Assembly (NCBI GenBank): GCA_003993805.1
Contig: RSEF01000003.1
Location: 81,979,129 to 82,043,128, forward strand
Reading direction: 5' to 3'
DNA length: 64,000 nt
Origin: Himantopus leucocephalus
Lineage: Eukaryota > Chordata > Aves > Charadriiformes > Recurvirostridae
The translations under genes were made by a program, and so were the position numbers. The notes under the pieces were generated by a model. The model did no database searches, was not told where the DNA came from, and saw nothing but the letters and a program-made list of their open reading frames with translations. Each line of letters starts with the position of its first letter. Positions within the stretch are counted from its first letter, which is position 1. This document shows, piece after piece, positions 24,826-37,500 of the stretch.

Positions 24826-26278
24826 TCAAGTATGAAAAATTCACTTGATGTTCCAGCTAATAATTTGCCCAGCTCTGATTATGGATAAATGGTTGTATAA
24901 TATTCATATAATGTGCTACACTCTTCAGAAGAAAAGAGAAAGATCATGAGCTACATGTAAATAGAGACTAATATATACATCCATATCAAAGAAAAGAAGC
25001 ATAACAGAAAAAAACAACTTAGAGAAGTCTGCAAAATTCATCCCAAACTCTATTTCTTTGTAACAGATTCTTGTATAAGCACAGGTGTTAAGGGTTTAAT
25101 TCTCAGGTAGAGCAGCCAGAATAAGCTAACAGAGACGAACTGAAAATAAAATTTCACCTTTCTCCTACTACTGAAATATATATATATGTATACATTGGAA
25201 AAGGTGAAAACTCTGTATACAAGAAGCAGACTGAGGCATCTAATAATGATATTCATTAATATGTCAATAAATACATAATGCTTGACCATATGAACCAGGA
25301 TTATGGATTGTGAAAGTAATGGTGAAGGAATATTTTTTGGTGTTATACTTTAATTAGCTTAAAAACTCCTTTGTACCATAAAAACAGCCTGAGGGATTTT
25401 AGTTATGTTTACCCACACCTTGAAACTAACACCTTTACAAGGCTTTGAAGGCTGGTTTGGGTTTTGTTTCCAGAATTAAAATTCATTTTAAATAAACAAA
25501 ACATTACTGAAAAAAAAAGCTCAAATAATTGAGACCACCTAGCCCAGATTTGTCCAGAAGGAAAAGTTCCCATTGATTACAGGAAATGAAGTTAAAATCT
25601 ATGTTGTTGCATTTTGTTAGACTCCTACAACAGCTGACTTGGTCAGTTCAGAGAGCATGGACTCCTACAGATTTGGTTGTAACTGTCCGGCTTTCTCTGC
25701 TTTTGGGGTTTGCTACAGATGTTGGACTTTGGCTGACACAGACAAGTATCCTCACAATAGATTTAAAATTACTGAATTATGTTCTCAGAGATGTCAGCTG
25801 GGCAAACTCTGCAAATGTTTTCATATTCATAAAGGTCTCGGGAGTTATGGTTTGGTTTTCTAACAACAATGAAGTTTGATAAGTTTTACATTTTTAATAC
25901 AATGTTGAGAGAGCTTTATGCAATTGGCCTTCCCCTAGCTCAAGATTTTTGAACTTTTATAGTATATGTATTAAAAATATTCCCTTCTGTATATGTTTAA
26001 GATATATTATGCTTGTGCTATTATTTATGAAATGCTTTCCCCTTTTTCCTATATTACTGTATTATACTCTTCCTAAGATATTTTTAAGGTCTTCAGGGTA
26101 GATGTGTCTTTCTCTCTATAAAGACACACAGGCACAGAATTGCCAATGAAAACTAAAGTGATTTCAGCCCTTCTACATTAACATTGTTCCCACGGTAGCT
26201 GGTGCAATTTAGCTTTTCAACCTTCCCCAGTTTGGAGCAGGACTGCAGCATTCCTAGATCATACTTATATCTTTCTCT

Positions 26279-26310
26279 CTATAAATACATATATATAAAT
26301 ATATATAAAA
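26279..26310. repeat. TA-rich simple repeat
   Basis: ATAAATACATATATATAAATATATATAAAA, a low-complexity AT tract. Confidence 0.8.
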
Positions 26311-28500
26311 AAATTATTCAATAACTGGGTAGCATTCTGAAAGTATCATCATACCAACTAGTGACTGATACATATGGAAGATAACATCCTATATCTATAA
26401 CCTCTAACAAAACTATCCCAGTTCCAGAAGTCTGTGCTTTGAAGTTGACTTTCTAAGGCTACTTTCTTAATAATACCCCTATAAATAAATAACTTCCCTA
26501 CACTATTGGGGTGAACCTTTAAAAAAATAAAAGTTTAATTGAAATAATGAGTGCTTGTTGCTTCAAATAATGCCTTGGACTTTCACTTATAAAATATCTG
26601 GTAGATTACAGAAAATAAAACACAGTGCACAGGTATTTAATAGCACAAAGACTGAATACAACAATGTTGCATGCTTTTGGATTCACCAGTGAACTATTAC
26701 TTTCCCTATGCCAAGTACAGCTGAGTAATTGATCAATGAATACTACTGAGTGAATAAACAGAAAATGCTGTGTGAGCTGATGGGGAAGAAAATGCCTGAG
26801 GAAAAGTCCATTCTTTAGTATCAAAACCTACCAGGAACTGCTGTTTTACTGATCTATGCTTGTGCATCTCTGGAATTCTAGCTGGGTAAAGCAATTTTGA
26901 TGTCTGTATTGCCATAAATAAAGATTGCTTTTTCCCCACTGCTATTTGTTTCCCTCCTCTGTTCTTTTTGAAATGGTTAAAGGCCATAACTGGGAAGGGA
27001 ATATGATCTAATGTTTAGTTGACCAGAAGATAAGGTGCATCCTGTTACCCTGTGCAACATAATAGGATTAAAAAAATACAAAGTCATAAATCAACTTTTT
27101 ATATCATTCCCTCCCACATCTGTATACAGAAATCAATAAGACTTAGGCTTTAAGGGCTAGACTTGCAATAAAGAATTATGTGGCTAACTGTCACCCCACC
27201 TACCCCAATTCTGAAGGCCCATAGATATATTTTTGGGTTTTTTTCTCTGCACGCATGTACAACTTCCTGACATCACACCTGTCTCGCAGCTCAGCCCATG
27301 TGAGATTTGTGAAAAGGGTGGGGGTTACTTGTTTGTCATTCACAGAACCAGGTGTCCTTGCCACGTTCAGCTTGCAACTGGCTTTCTACGGAGAGAGGCT
27401 AGAGAAACCTGTAGGAAATAGTTTATAAGATTACCTATTAATTTTATAATCAAAACACTCAAGTATTGGAGTACAAGTTTTAGGTCAAAGGAAGATATGA
27501 TTAATGTGTTAGAACTGTATGCTGAATCACAGCAAAGGTAAATGAGAACATTAAGTCATCTGTCCAGACTGGTTTTAAAATAAGAGGATGCCTTCACCAC
27601 TTGAGTAAGCAAAGTACCTTTTTGTTTTCCAATGCATATACCAAATACAAATTTGGAATGGAGCACAGTTCTGTTTGAACACTTAATCACAGACTGTAAA
27701 CAGAGGTCAAGTTGAGAGATAATGCAGGAATTCAAGATATATTTCTTCATGTGTCACATTCAAGCACCGATTTCTTGTCATGAGGTGCCAGAAGCTATCG
27801 TGCATATACTGATTTGTTCTGTGCATTTCTAGAACTGGAGCTTTGAGATTAGCTATAATATAGCTGTGGGTAATAGTTCAGGGAAGTAAAAATATTATAA
27901 ACCTAGTTTTAAAGTCTTAGCTGTGGAGGCTGAAAGAGATAGACAAGGAAAGATAATTTCCCTATGATATTCAAATTGCTGTAAACTTCCAGATTTAATT
28001 TGCAACCACTATACTACAAGACACTAATAATCTTTCCGCTGTAATACAGAAGCAAACATATGGATAGTTTTTGCCTCAAAAATTGGTAGAATCCTATTAA
28101 TTTTCAAGGATAAATTCAATTAAAAGAATGTGTTAATTTCTGCGGTTTAATTTATTTATACTACTTTACCTGTTCCATGGGCAGATAACCCTGTAGGTTT
28201 ATAAATATTTCACTTGTTAGAATACAAGTCTAGCTTCATTTGCAACTCTTTTTGTGTCACTGTCCTACTTTTTGCATAGTCTGCTTGACAAAAAGTTTCT
28301 ATGCCTTACCTACCTGAATTTTATAACAAAAACCTTTGGGACTAATTAAGATTTTTATAGTAAAATAATGAGAAAGATTTTCTGTCTCTCTACTTCTTTT
28401 CCCTAGTTTTGTGCCTTGGGTTATTCTTGGGGCCGCCATAGTCAGATTCAATTTATAGAAGCATATTTGTTGCTCATCTGCATTAATAGAGCATAGTACA

Positions 28501-28525
28501 ACGACAACAACAACAACAGCAGCAA
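28501..28525. repeat. ACA/GCA trinucleotide tract
   Basis: Short ACGACAACAACAACAACAGCAGCAA run of imperfect trinucleotides. Confidence 0.8.
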
Positions 28526-31500
28526 AGATCTTGACAAGTTCTAATATTTTCTCTTAAGCTAAATAATTCCCCAGCTTCTTTCTGTGTAAGACTCATAACA
28601 CAAAACATGTGCTAATTAATGTAGGAAAAATCCAGTTGTTCTGAAAATATTTTAGATGAACTGAAGGATGCTTTTTTTAGTAGGCAAATTTAATCTGGCG
28701 AGGAGAAGCTGGTAGAACAGGGTAGACCAAAGTACAGAGCTCTGCTGTATCTGCCATAATTATTCATGAAGCCATCAGCAAGGCGGGCTATATCTGGTTA
28801 TAATTCTTGCACATGTCAGTGATAGGGAACATCCAGCTTTTATCCTTCAAGATGCTGACAAGGGCAGGAGAAGGTACAATCCCAGTGCCAACAGGAAGCT
28901 TCCAGGCTTTTCGTTACCCAAGGGAATTCCTGAGTTGGCCCCTCACTTCCCAAAAAAAAGCACCAGCTGAGTTCAGGACCAAATGGTTAGAGTCACAGCT
29001 GACATCACACAGAAAGTCATCCGAAAGAGCCAGGAGGAAAAGCCAATGACTTCAAGCCACACTTCTGGGACAAGTGTTAACTATGAGATAATAGCTGTCA
29101 CATCCATTTGGGAAGTGCCAGGCCAGAATTCAGGTTCCTCTTCTGTGTGCTTGGACTTAAACCTATGTTTCACAGCTTGCATGGAGGACATTCTGGCTTT
29201 ATAAGTGAATAAAATGGCCCAAGAACCACTCCCTCGCTCTATGGGCGACAGCCTCATGTCCATGCAACTTGTCTTTCTGCCTGTGAAGTGGTGCACCTCA
29301 CGCAGGCTGCCTTTGATAACAGTCCCGTGGAGGTGATACTCAAACCTGGACTCTGTCTGGGAGAGCGCTCACTGACATGGGCCAGGATTACACCACAGTA
29401 TTCCCTGGCACAAATCTGCATGACTCCAGGAATATATCTTGCTCCTTTTTAATTTACCAGTGGAAACACAGCTGATGATGGATGTGGCAGCACTGGTGAC
29501 TGACTGTTCAGTGTTCTTGAGCTAGAAAGATAAGCAGAAACCCTCTTCAGGCTTTGCTCACCTCAGTGTTTCCAGTGCCTTGGTCGCCACAGCCACAGGA
29601 GGACCATGCAAATGTTTGGTCTGCGTGGAGCACATCTGTAACAGTCCAGGATCACCTTTCTGTTGGCAAACCCACCATCCCAATGAGCAGTCACTGAGCC
29701 GAGATGTACTCTTAGTCTTCCCTTCAATTTGTATAAATCAGTGAATATACACTAGGGCAATACATGGGCAAAGAGGAAAATCAAGAAATGATCACTAAAG
29801 CTTGGTGGCTATGAAAAGCTGCTCTGGGGTGCAGGAACTTTAGGAACCAGACGCTAACAATCTTCTGGAGAGTGGAAGAGATTCATTGGATCTTGTTAAG
29901 AAAGATCTGGAATAGACAGACATCCTGATGGTAGGAAGGTCTCTTCAGAGGACTTCCGAGCACTTAGGTTTCAAATTAAATTAGATGGAGGATGGATGTA
30001 AGTAATGACATTTGACCTCCCACTTGAAGGGGGACCTGTAAGATATATAATAATAAGCACCAAGGAACTGGGCTCTGTCCTGATGCAGCTCCTAGCTTCC
30101 AGCAGCTTTTATGAGAGTTCAGGGTCTCGAGTGGTTCTGCACATCCTCAGGTACACCTAAGAGACTTTGCCACTTACTGATTGAACATCTGGAGAATTTA
30201 GGCTGTTTCTGAGTTGTCAGTGCTATTTGGGATCTAAAACTCAAAGTGGCAGCGGGGAATGTGTGTCTCCCAGTGAACTGAAAGGATTCAGCTGATCCAT
30301 AACAACTCAATGCCATTAGACCTTTTCAAATATGAGATAAAATGGTATATCTGAAGACACTTTTACTGCAGACTAGATTAAAGTTCATTACTTCACGATT
30401 GCAGCAGACTGAGAATGTGCATACGGGAATTTACAGCATTTAACAGGGTGCTTTGCAATTTGCTAAAATACAAGAATTGCTGGACTTAATATTTAAAGTC
30501 CTCCTTTAAATCAACACCCTCCCACACCCTGGCTACAGCTGTACACACTTTTTACAAGTGTGGGTGCTAGCACTTTCCGAGGGCATCAGTAACTCCCAGA
30601 ATTAGACCCTTTGGCACAGGCTGGTGCAAACCCCACTACATTATTCTCCAAATCCATGGTAACTGTTTCATCTGTTCACTCGCCTCCAGCCATCTGTCTA
30701 CCTATCTGTTTGCCATTTTTTTCATTTCTTTCACAGAGCACTAATCTCTGTATGATGATGTCATTTTCTTTGCTGCCTAAGGATTGATCTCAACTATACC
30801 CCTCTCTGTTCCTCATGGTCTCTCCCATAAGAACTGCTGCGTTCATCACACTAAGTTGTGTGATGATGTTGTGATATGGACCAATGCTCAGTGGGGAATA
30901 AACTGAAACCAACAGAGACATTTTCAGTTAAAGTCAAACTTCCAGAGGTGCAAAGTTAGTTCCTTATTTTGCAATCAAGTCCTTGTGACATTTTTCAGCA
31001 AGACGCTTGCAGACGGGTCACTGGAAGTACACGTACTTCAGATCATTTTAATAGAAGTAATATAGTATGCACAGAAGGGTTTGCCTTCTTAGCTCTACAG
31101 AGTTTCAGCTGAAAAGGCCATTTAACATTTTATAGTAAAACTCTATATAAAGCAGAAAATGTAAAACTCGGACATATTCTCAAATGGTTAATGCAATATA
31201 CAGTAATAGCAAGGCTTGGCTCTTAAATGCTCTCTCTAGTCCACTGAAGCACTTGTAGAAATAATCCCACTGACTTCAGAGCTATGGCTCATGTGTTTGA
31301 AGTTTAACACATCATCAAGTGTTCTGTTGGATCAAGGCCCTTGAATGTTTTAATTCATAAATGTATTTATTTAGAAGAAATACACCTTTGTATAGATAGG
31401 CCATAGCATAAAGGTAGAAATTAAGAGACAGTTCAGGATCAAGTCCATCTAATTTGTTTATTAGTTTAAGTCTCCTAATTAGGGAATTAATCTAAAACAG

Positions 31501-33039
31501 GTGCTTTGTTTTACACTGTATAAAATGGAGAAAAGTGAGTGTCTTTTGAAAGTTACCAGAAAGATAAATTATTTGCTTAAATAAACTACACAAACATGAA
31601 CAAAACTGGCACTTCTAGGCTTTCAAAACTCCTCCTACTGATTAAAGATTAGGCTAAGAAAATCATCATCTAAAATGGAGGTGAGAGTTATATACCTAAA
31701 TCAGTAAGGCAGCTGTAGGAGAAAGCAGTTCTTGTTTTATGTGAAGCAAAAGAATAATGACAAAAGTAGAAATAAAACTTAGCAATAAGAAAGTTTGTTT
31801 TCTCTCCTCTTTGTTTTCCATTCCTACAGAGTTCATTTTTTCTATAAATTTTAAATATTGAGATTAACAAAATCTTGGGTTCAAGCTTTGCTATGCCAAG
31901 GAAATGCATAGATGTTTTATGGAAATTGCATTTCCTCTTCTCTGGTATCCACATTCTCTCTCTTTTTGGGAGCTGTGTGGCTGTAAAATTCTGCACCTTT
32001 GAGAGTGAAATAAAGAGTGCCCCAGCCTGTGAAACCAGGCCATGGATGAGCATGGCTATACAAGGCAACAGAACTACTTTTTATGATGCGGTGAAGTAAT
32101 TAAACTAACCTGAAATAAGCCATTACGCAAAACATTTATGGGTTTTAGGCATTTTTCACCTCAGTTAGAAGGTTTGGTTTTTTTAAACAAAAAAAAGTGA
32201 ATGGAAAGTTTAGAAATGACTGATAAAAAGCCTATTGTTAAGAGATTCTAGGCGTGATCTGAATCAGGAAATGCAAAAAATACCCTGAGAAAGCCTTTCA
32301 AAATTTCTGTCCTGATTTTGTGAAAAGAGAATTCTTAAGACTGCATTTCCCTTATGTTGATGGCCGATTTCCCTGAAGACAATGATTAGCCAGTTATAGA
32401 AGTTGGGTCGTATCATACCTTCAGTCACAGTTCTGTGGCCTGACAGGCTGAATAATCAGTAGCTGGTGAAAGATCTGATAAATCCATTGTTAATTTGTAT
32501 GTTAATGGAGTCTTTCATCTCATGATCTCTTTTTTTTAAATATATTAATTAAATAACACAACAACATCTACGAGGATGTAGGTTAGTACAACTGGAAGTC
32601 ACTTCTCTCTCTGGTCAAGTAGAAGTTGTGTGTAATACTTTGAAAAAATACTTAAGTGATTTAGGAATTTACATGTCATTTTTAGGAGTGATGGACACTT
32701 TTAGCTGTGTGAAATGGTGCACCTAACTTATTTTCAATGCAGGTAAATATATAGCCTTGAAGGTATCTTTCACACTTCCGCAGTGTGTAGACATGGGATC
32801 TTTTTAACCCATAACTTCAAGGCAAATTTCAAGAACAGGACATATTCATATAGACTACTGTTTACTGAGGAAACTATTTTTTCAGCAGGTACACTTACAG
32901 TGCTTTGTACATTTTTCTTGAAACATTTTTTTGGGTTGTATGTGAATATCCTATACATAACAAATGAGAAAATAATATTGTCACATTGCTGCTGCTCTCA
33001 TGGCCTGTCTTCCATAGTGAAAAAAATATTTAAATGTAT

Positions 33040-34155
33040 TTTTAAGGTAATAATAATTAATGACATGAAAGCAATTGGAAAATATGATAAAAATATAACA
33101 AAGGTTTATGAAGATAGATGGTGTCATAGTAACTTGATATCTTTCTGTGATAAGATAACTGATTTTCTAGTTAAAGGACACACAGTAGATCTAATCTGTC
33201 TGTGTTTCAGTAAATCATTTGATATGGTGTCAGACAGAAAATTACTAGTTAAAGTGGATAACATAGAAATTAGAACTAAAAAAGTAATATGAGTAAAAGA
33301 CTGGCCAAGAGAGACAAAAATAAATATTATTAGAAGGGGACATTTAAGAATGGGGAAAGGTTACTTGTGGTTTCTTCAAAGACTGATCTTGGGGTTAATC
33401 TTATTAAATACTTTCATTAAGGACTTTTTGTGCAAAATAGGTATGAACTAATGAAATTCATAGTTTAAAAGATATTGAGAGGCATCATATGTCTAGTGGG
33501 GGGTGAAAATATCATACTGGAGCACCTGAATGACCTTGATCACTGGACTTACAGAATAGAGGCAAATGTAATATAACTGTGCACATGGTCATGCACTTTT
33601 ACACTAATAACAAGATTTCCTACTTTACTTGGAGGCCAGCCTTTGGAAATGAGTGAGGAGGAGAAACGTCTGAACATGTTAGTTGATCCCAAGATAATGT
33701 GAAAATGGAAGGGTGTGACTCAAAATGTGTAAGATATATCCAAACGAATTAAGGAAATATTCTTTCCTTTATCTGGAATAAAGAGGGACTGCAAGAATAA
33801 TAAAGTGGAAGGACACTCTGTTTTATGACTCAAAACTGAAAGAGCTATGTCCATTTAGCCTGAAAAAATGGAAGACTAAGAAGAGTTGTTATTATTATTT
33901 ACATATGACAAATTAGGCTAAAGGTGATGCGTATATTAGAGAAAATAGGAATACATTTGCAATGAGCACAGTAAGACTGATAATCAGAAAGGTGTTTTTG
34001 ACCATATATAAACTGAGATTCTGCGTCAACCCTTCAAAATGGTCATTATGGGAATAGTCCTACTTCTAACCATCCCAGCAATATTGTGTGGTATAGTTGA
34101 CAAAAAAGCAGAGGCTTGGACTTGAAGACTCAGATGGTGCCTTCCGATTCTGTCA
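33040..34155 (+). mobile_element. Old CR1/L3-type LINE, RT to 3' end
   Basis: The C-terminal half of the plus-strand frame 32783-33292 keeps the order of CR1-clade reverse-transcriptase motifs. SNLISFCDKITDFLVKGHTV is followed by DLICLCFSKSFDMVSD, which stands where the family has an x-D-F-S-K-A-F-D motif. The first catalytic aspartate is replaced by cysteine (LCFSKSFD). Downstream, in other frames, come degenerate versions of the later RT and 3'-region blocks. They include GGAGGAGAAACGTCTGAACATG, AGGGACTGCAAGAATAATAAAG, CATTTAGCCTGAAAAAATGG and a final GATGGTGCCTTCCGATTCTGTCAT tail. The element is about 1.1 kb, full of indels, and far more diverged than the CR1 at 21136. It is non-functional. 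The left border is uncertain. Confidence 0.75.
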
Positions 34156-34492
34156 TTTATTATTCCTGTAAATGAATTATGTGAATTTAATTTAGAAAGC
34201 TTAATTTTTACAAACAATATTTACACTTATATTTCATATGCAGTTATACGTACTATCAGGTTTACTGTATACTGTGATTGTAGGCAGATAGAATATGCCA
34301 TCCTCAGAGTCACATAATAATCCTAACTGATCTAAAAATACAACCTAAAAGTCTGATTCTCCTTTCAGCTATTTGGGTTTTTTTTATTAAGGTGGTATAA
34401 CCCCTTTAACAGTCCTGGATATTCACTGCAATAGAAGAATCCAATTCCAGACTCACATTTCTTTCTCTACTACTATAGTCAACTGAGTCTCT
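34156..34492. other. Unassigned AT-rich DNA
   Basis: About 340 bp following the old LINE, with no recognisable feature. Confidence 0.5.
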
Positions 34493-34530
34493 AATATATA
34501 TATATGTATGTATATGTGTGTATATATACA
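34493..34530. repeat. TA/TG microsatellite
   Basis: TAATATATATATATGTATGT followed by ATATGTGTGTATATATACA, a compound dinucleotide repeat. Confidence 0.9.
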
Positions 34531-37500
34531 TCTCAGCCTTAGGCAGAGCATATATTTAAAATGGATTTACCGCAGTATTTCCCCAGAGACTTATACTCCC
34601 TGGGTTGAGTTTTAGGGTTGTTTTTTTTTTGTTCTTTTTGTTTCTTCTAATGGTATTTATAGACTGTATAGCATTAGCTAGCTTGGAGGTGCAAATGCAC
34701 CCCAGAGGAATAGCCTTATTTATTTTTCATAGTATAATTGATTATTTTGAATAATGTATGTGATGGCTAGGTAATGAGTGGAAAAACAATGTCTAAACAT
34801 GACTTGGTACCACTTTCTATAGTATCTGTGATTTGACAGCGTAACATATTAGGTTGGCCTCACAGGACAAGATAACTGTTACATTATTTTCTGTAAGTGA
34901 AAGTCATTCAGCACATTGCCCCCACTCAGAAAAAGAATATGAATACGCAGAATTTCATCTACATTGTTTTATCTGACACACTAGTATAAAAGTTATGCAC
35001 AGAGGTAAACTATGGCTGAAACTATTTTTTGAGATGGTTTATCAGAAGGGGAAGAATAAATGTCTCTGTGAAAAGAAGAACTGAAACCAAATCTTTACTA
35101 AAAATAATGTTTTTTAAAAATTGGGATTATGACTGGCTCTTTGCTTGAATTCTGAGGTGTTATGGGAGCTGTGCTGTGACATGCCATTAGAAAGGGCTCA
35201 TGCCATAGCACCAAAAATTTTCTCTGTATCATCCAATGCACAGTGTGGTGATGCAGGGGATCTTCTTTGCTTTACACCAAACTGACTTTTAGATGTGCAT
35301 TGGCTTGGTGTTTGACCTTGGGCAGCAGGTCAGGTCACACAGTGTCTAACTGAAGTCAGCAAGATAACTTTTACCCTAAGGGCCTGGAGGGGCCTCGGTA
35401 AGAAGCCAGTCTTTAAAACAGATTCATTTTTACAAATGTAATCTGTGAAATATCAAAGTTAATTTTCTTTTACACTGTCATCTGTACCTGTAGAAAAGGG
35501 AATGTATAAGGAGTACACAGTGAATATGTTTTTGTTACATTTTTTTGGTTACAGCTTGTAGGTCACTGAAGGGAAAAATGAACAAATTGATGGATTTGGT
35601 TATGTGTGAAATGGATATGTAACAAGGGAACTAGAAAGCCTTTTACATTTCCAGAGATCAGAACTCCCAACCTACCATATAATACTCCATTCCAATTTCA
35701 TTCAACTGTGATGGAGGGAAAAATTCTATAACATCAGTGTGCACTTAATTGTCACAGGGAAATAAAATTACAAAGTTTAGTAATACCATAAAAATGTGTG
35801 GTGTTATGCAAGAACTTAAAATTACATGCTCTCTAAAGTAAAATTATTATACTACAGAGGCTCGCAAAAGCTTTCAAACTAAGCAGTATAATCTCACAGT
35901 TAAGAGCTTTAACTTCTGGTTGAGAAAGAATAGAAACACAAATGCCATTGCTGTCAGAACCAAACAGTACAACAGAGTGAAGGTGAATTTTTATGTGTTT
36001 TTTTAATGCATTTCTTATGCTAATGGTGTTGATAAAAACATAAGACATAATATTTGCATTTTCCGTGCACAGCTAAGCTATTAATAGCAAAGTCAGAACA
36101 AAGGAATGCCCATTAATATATGGACACATGGAAACAGGTATGCACAACCCACTGACACCTTCCAATCGATGAAGGAACAATAAGAAAAGACAGATGCTCA
36201 TTCTCCTGAATCCATCAAGCTAAAGCCATGTATCTCCCATCTTATCAAAAAGTAGCACCAGCCAAAGCTTATCTGTGGAAAGATTTGAGTGCAGGAAAAG
36301 ACAGAGTCTTCAAGCACCAAATAAAAGGTAAAAGTGCTAATGGACGGATAGAAAGACTTAATCACTGGGTCATCAGAAATGCTCATACTTTACCCTACAC
36401 TGCATGTTCTTGTCTTGCAGCATGACGGCAGGGGCTTCTTGGCCAGCAGAGCCATTTCACGCAGAGAACCAGCTGATCAATATGCATTGCATGAGCAGAC
36501 ATTGGACTGGAGCACAGAATGCTCTAAATAGCTCTCACTCTATGTTGTTGAAAAGATTAAGCAAATCCATGAGCAGAAAATATGTATTCTGGATGATACA
36601 GACCTAATGCACTTTGGTCCTTTGTGGTCCCTGCTGTGAAATTGTAGGACCCCTCAGGATTATCCACTGAACTGCAAAATAGATCCATGCTTTGTCAAAT
36701 GGATGCAAGGTAGTGAAAAACAACTATTGACTTCTGCCAACAGAAGTTATACATATCCCCTTGACAGAAATGAACCAAATAGCTTTTTTGAAAAGCATGT
36801 GACTGTAACCAATGTAAAGAAAATGCAGTAGTCCAAGGTCCAGAAATTCAGGCTTGTGTCTTAAAGTGTTCAAATTTGTCATCTGAATGACAATGGGATT
36901 CTGCAAAAAATACTGCTGCTTTTTAAACTTATGGGCAACCAGTTTTCAAATGGTGGGCATGCACAAAGACACCTAAGTGCTGATAGTTATCTCACACATA
37001 AGAAGTTGATTTAATGTCCTAGGTTAACCTGTGAATCATGAAAATCTCAACAAGCATCTTCCATGTAGATAATCCTCACTGTATTTGCACTGTGCCAAGA
37101 GATGCAGTCCACCCAAGAAGACAGGTAGTGAAGGCATCACCCGGCACCTCACACTTAGATAACTTTTGGTGTGAAAGTTGTTGAGTTAAATCCCCGTTCT
37201 GTAGCTTTGATCCACATTTTAGGGGAATATAGATGCTGCATTTTGTTTATCCTAGTGATGATGTTCCCTCTATTTTCTGTCACAGTTTGTAATGACAATT
37301 ATATAATTAATAATACATAAAGGCTGTGAGTCTGTCTACTACATTCCAGGCAAATGCCCTGAGCAGTGAGCTAAGATCAGCTACTCTGCCTCACTTAGTA
37401 TTTCAGTTTAATTCCAAGAGAGGCAGCTTCAAGAGGTATGCAAGAGAAAACCTCACATTTTCCCCACCCCCCCCACCGGACCAGCCTTCTCAGGATCTTT

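Larger units (their letters stand above)
24826..33039. other. Unassigned DNA, no confirmed gene
   Basis: No mobile element recognised with confidence. Simple repeats occur at 25178-25192 and 26279-26310 (TA-rich) and at 28501-28525 (ACA). The part from about 28660 to 29720 is visibly richer in G+C than its flanks and has several overlapping open frames under 85 codons (see findings). A 74-codon frame at 25639-25863 encodes eight cysteines, but it overlaps a longer frame and looks fortuitous. Confidence 0.5.

Noticed and set aside
30843..30866. Inverted repeat TCATCACAC / GTGTGATGA with 6-bp spacer
   Set aside because: Arms of 9 bp are expected several times by chance in 64 kb; no supporting context.
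31688..32068. 126-codon minus-strand open frame with an overlapping plus frame
   Set aside because: AT-rich, no motif recognised, overlap on both strands typical of chance frames.
32783..33292. 169-codon plus-strand open frame as a host gene
   Set aside because: Its C-terminal half is a decayed CR1/L3 reverse transcriptase with the catalytic aspartate motif altered; the N-terminal half has no recognisable content.
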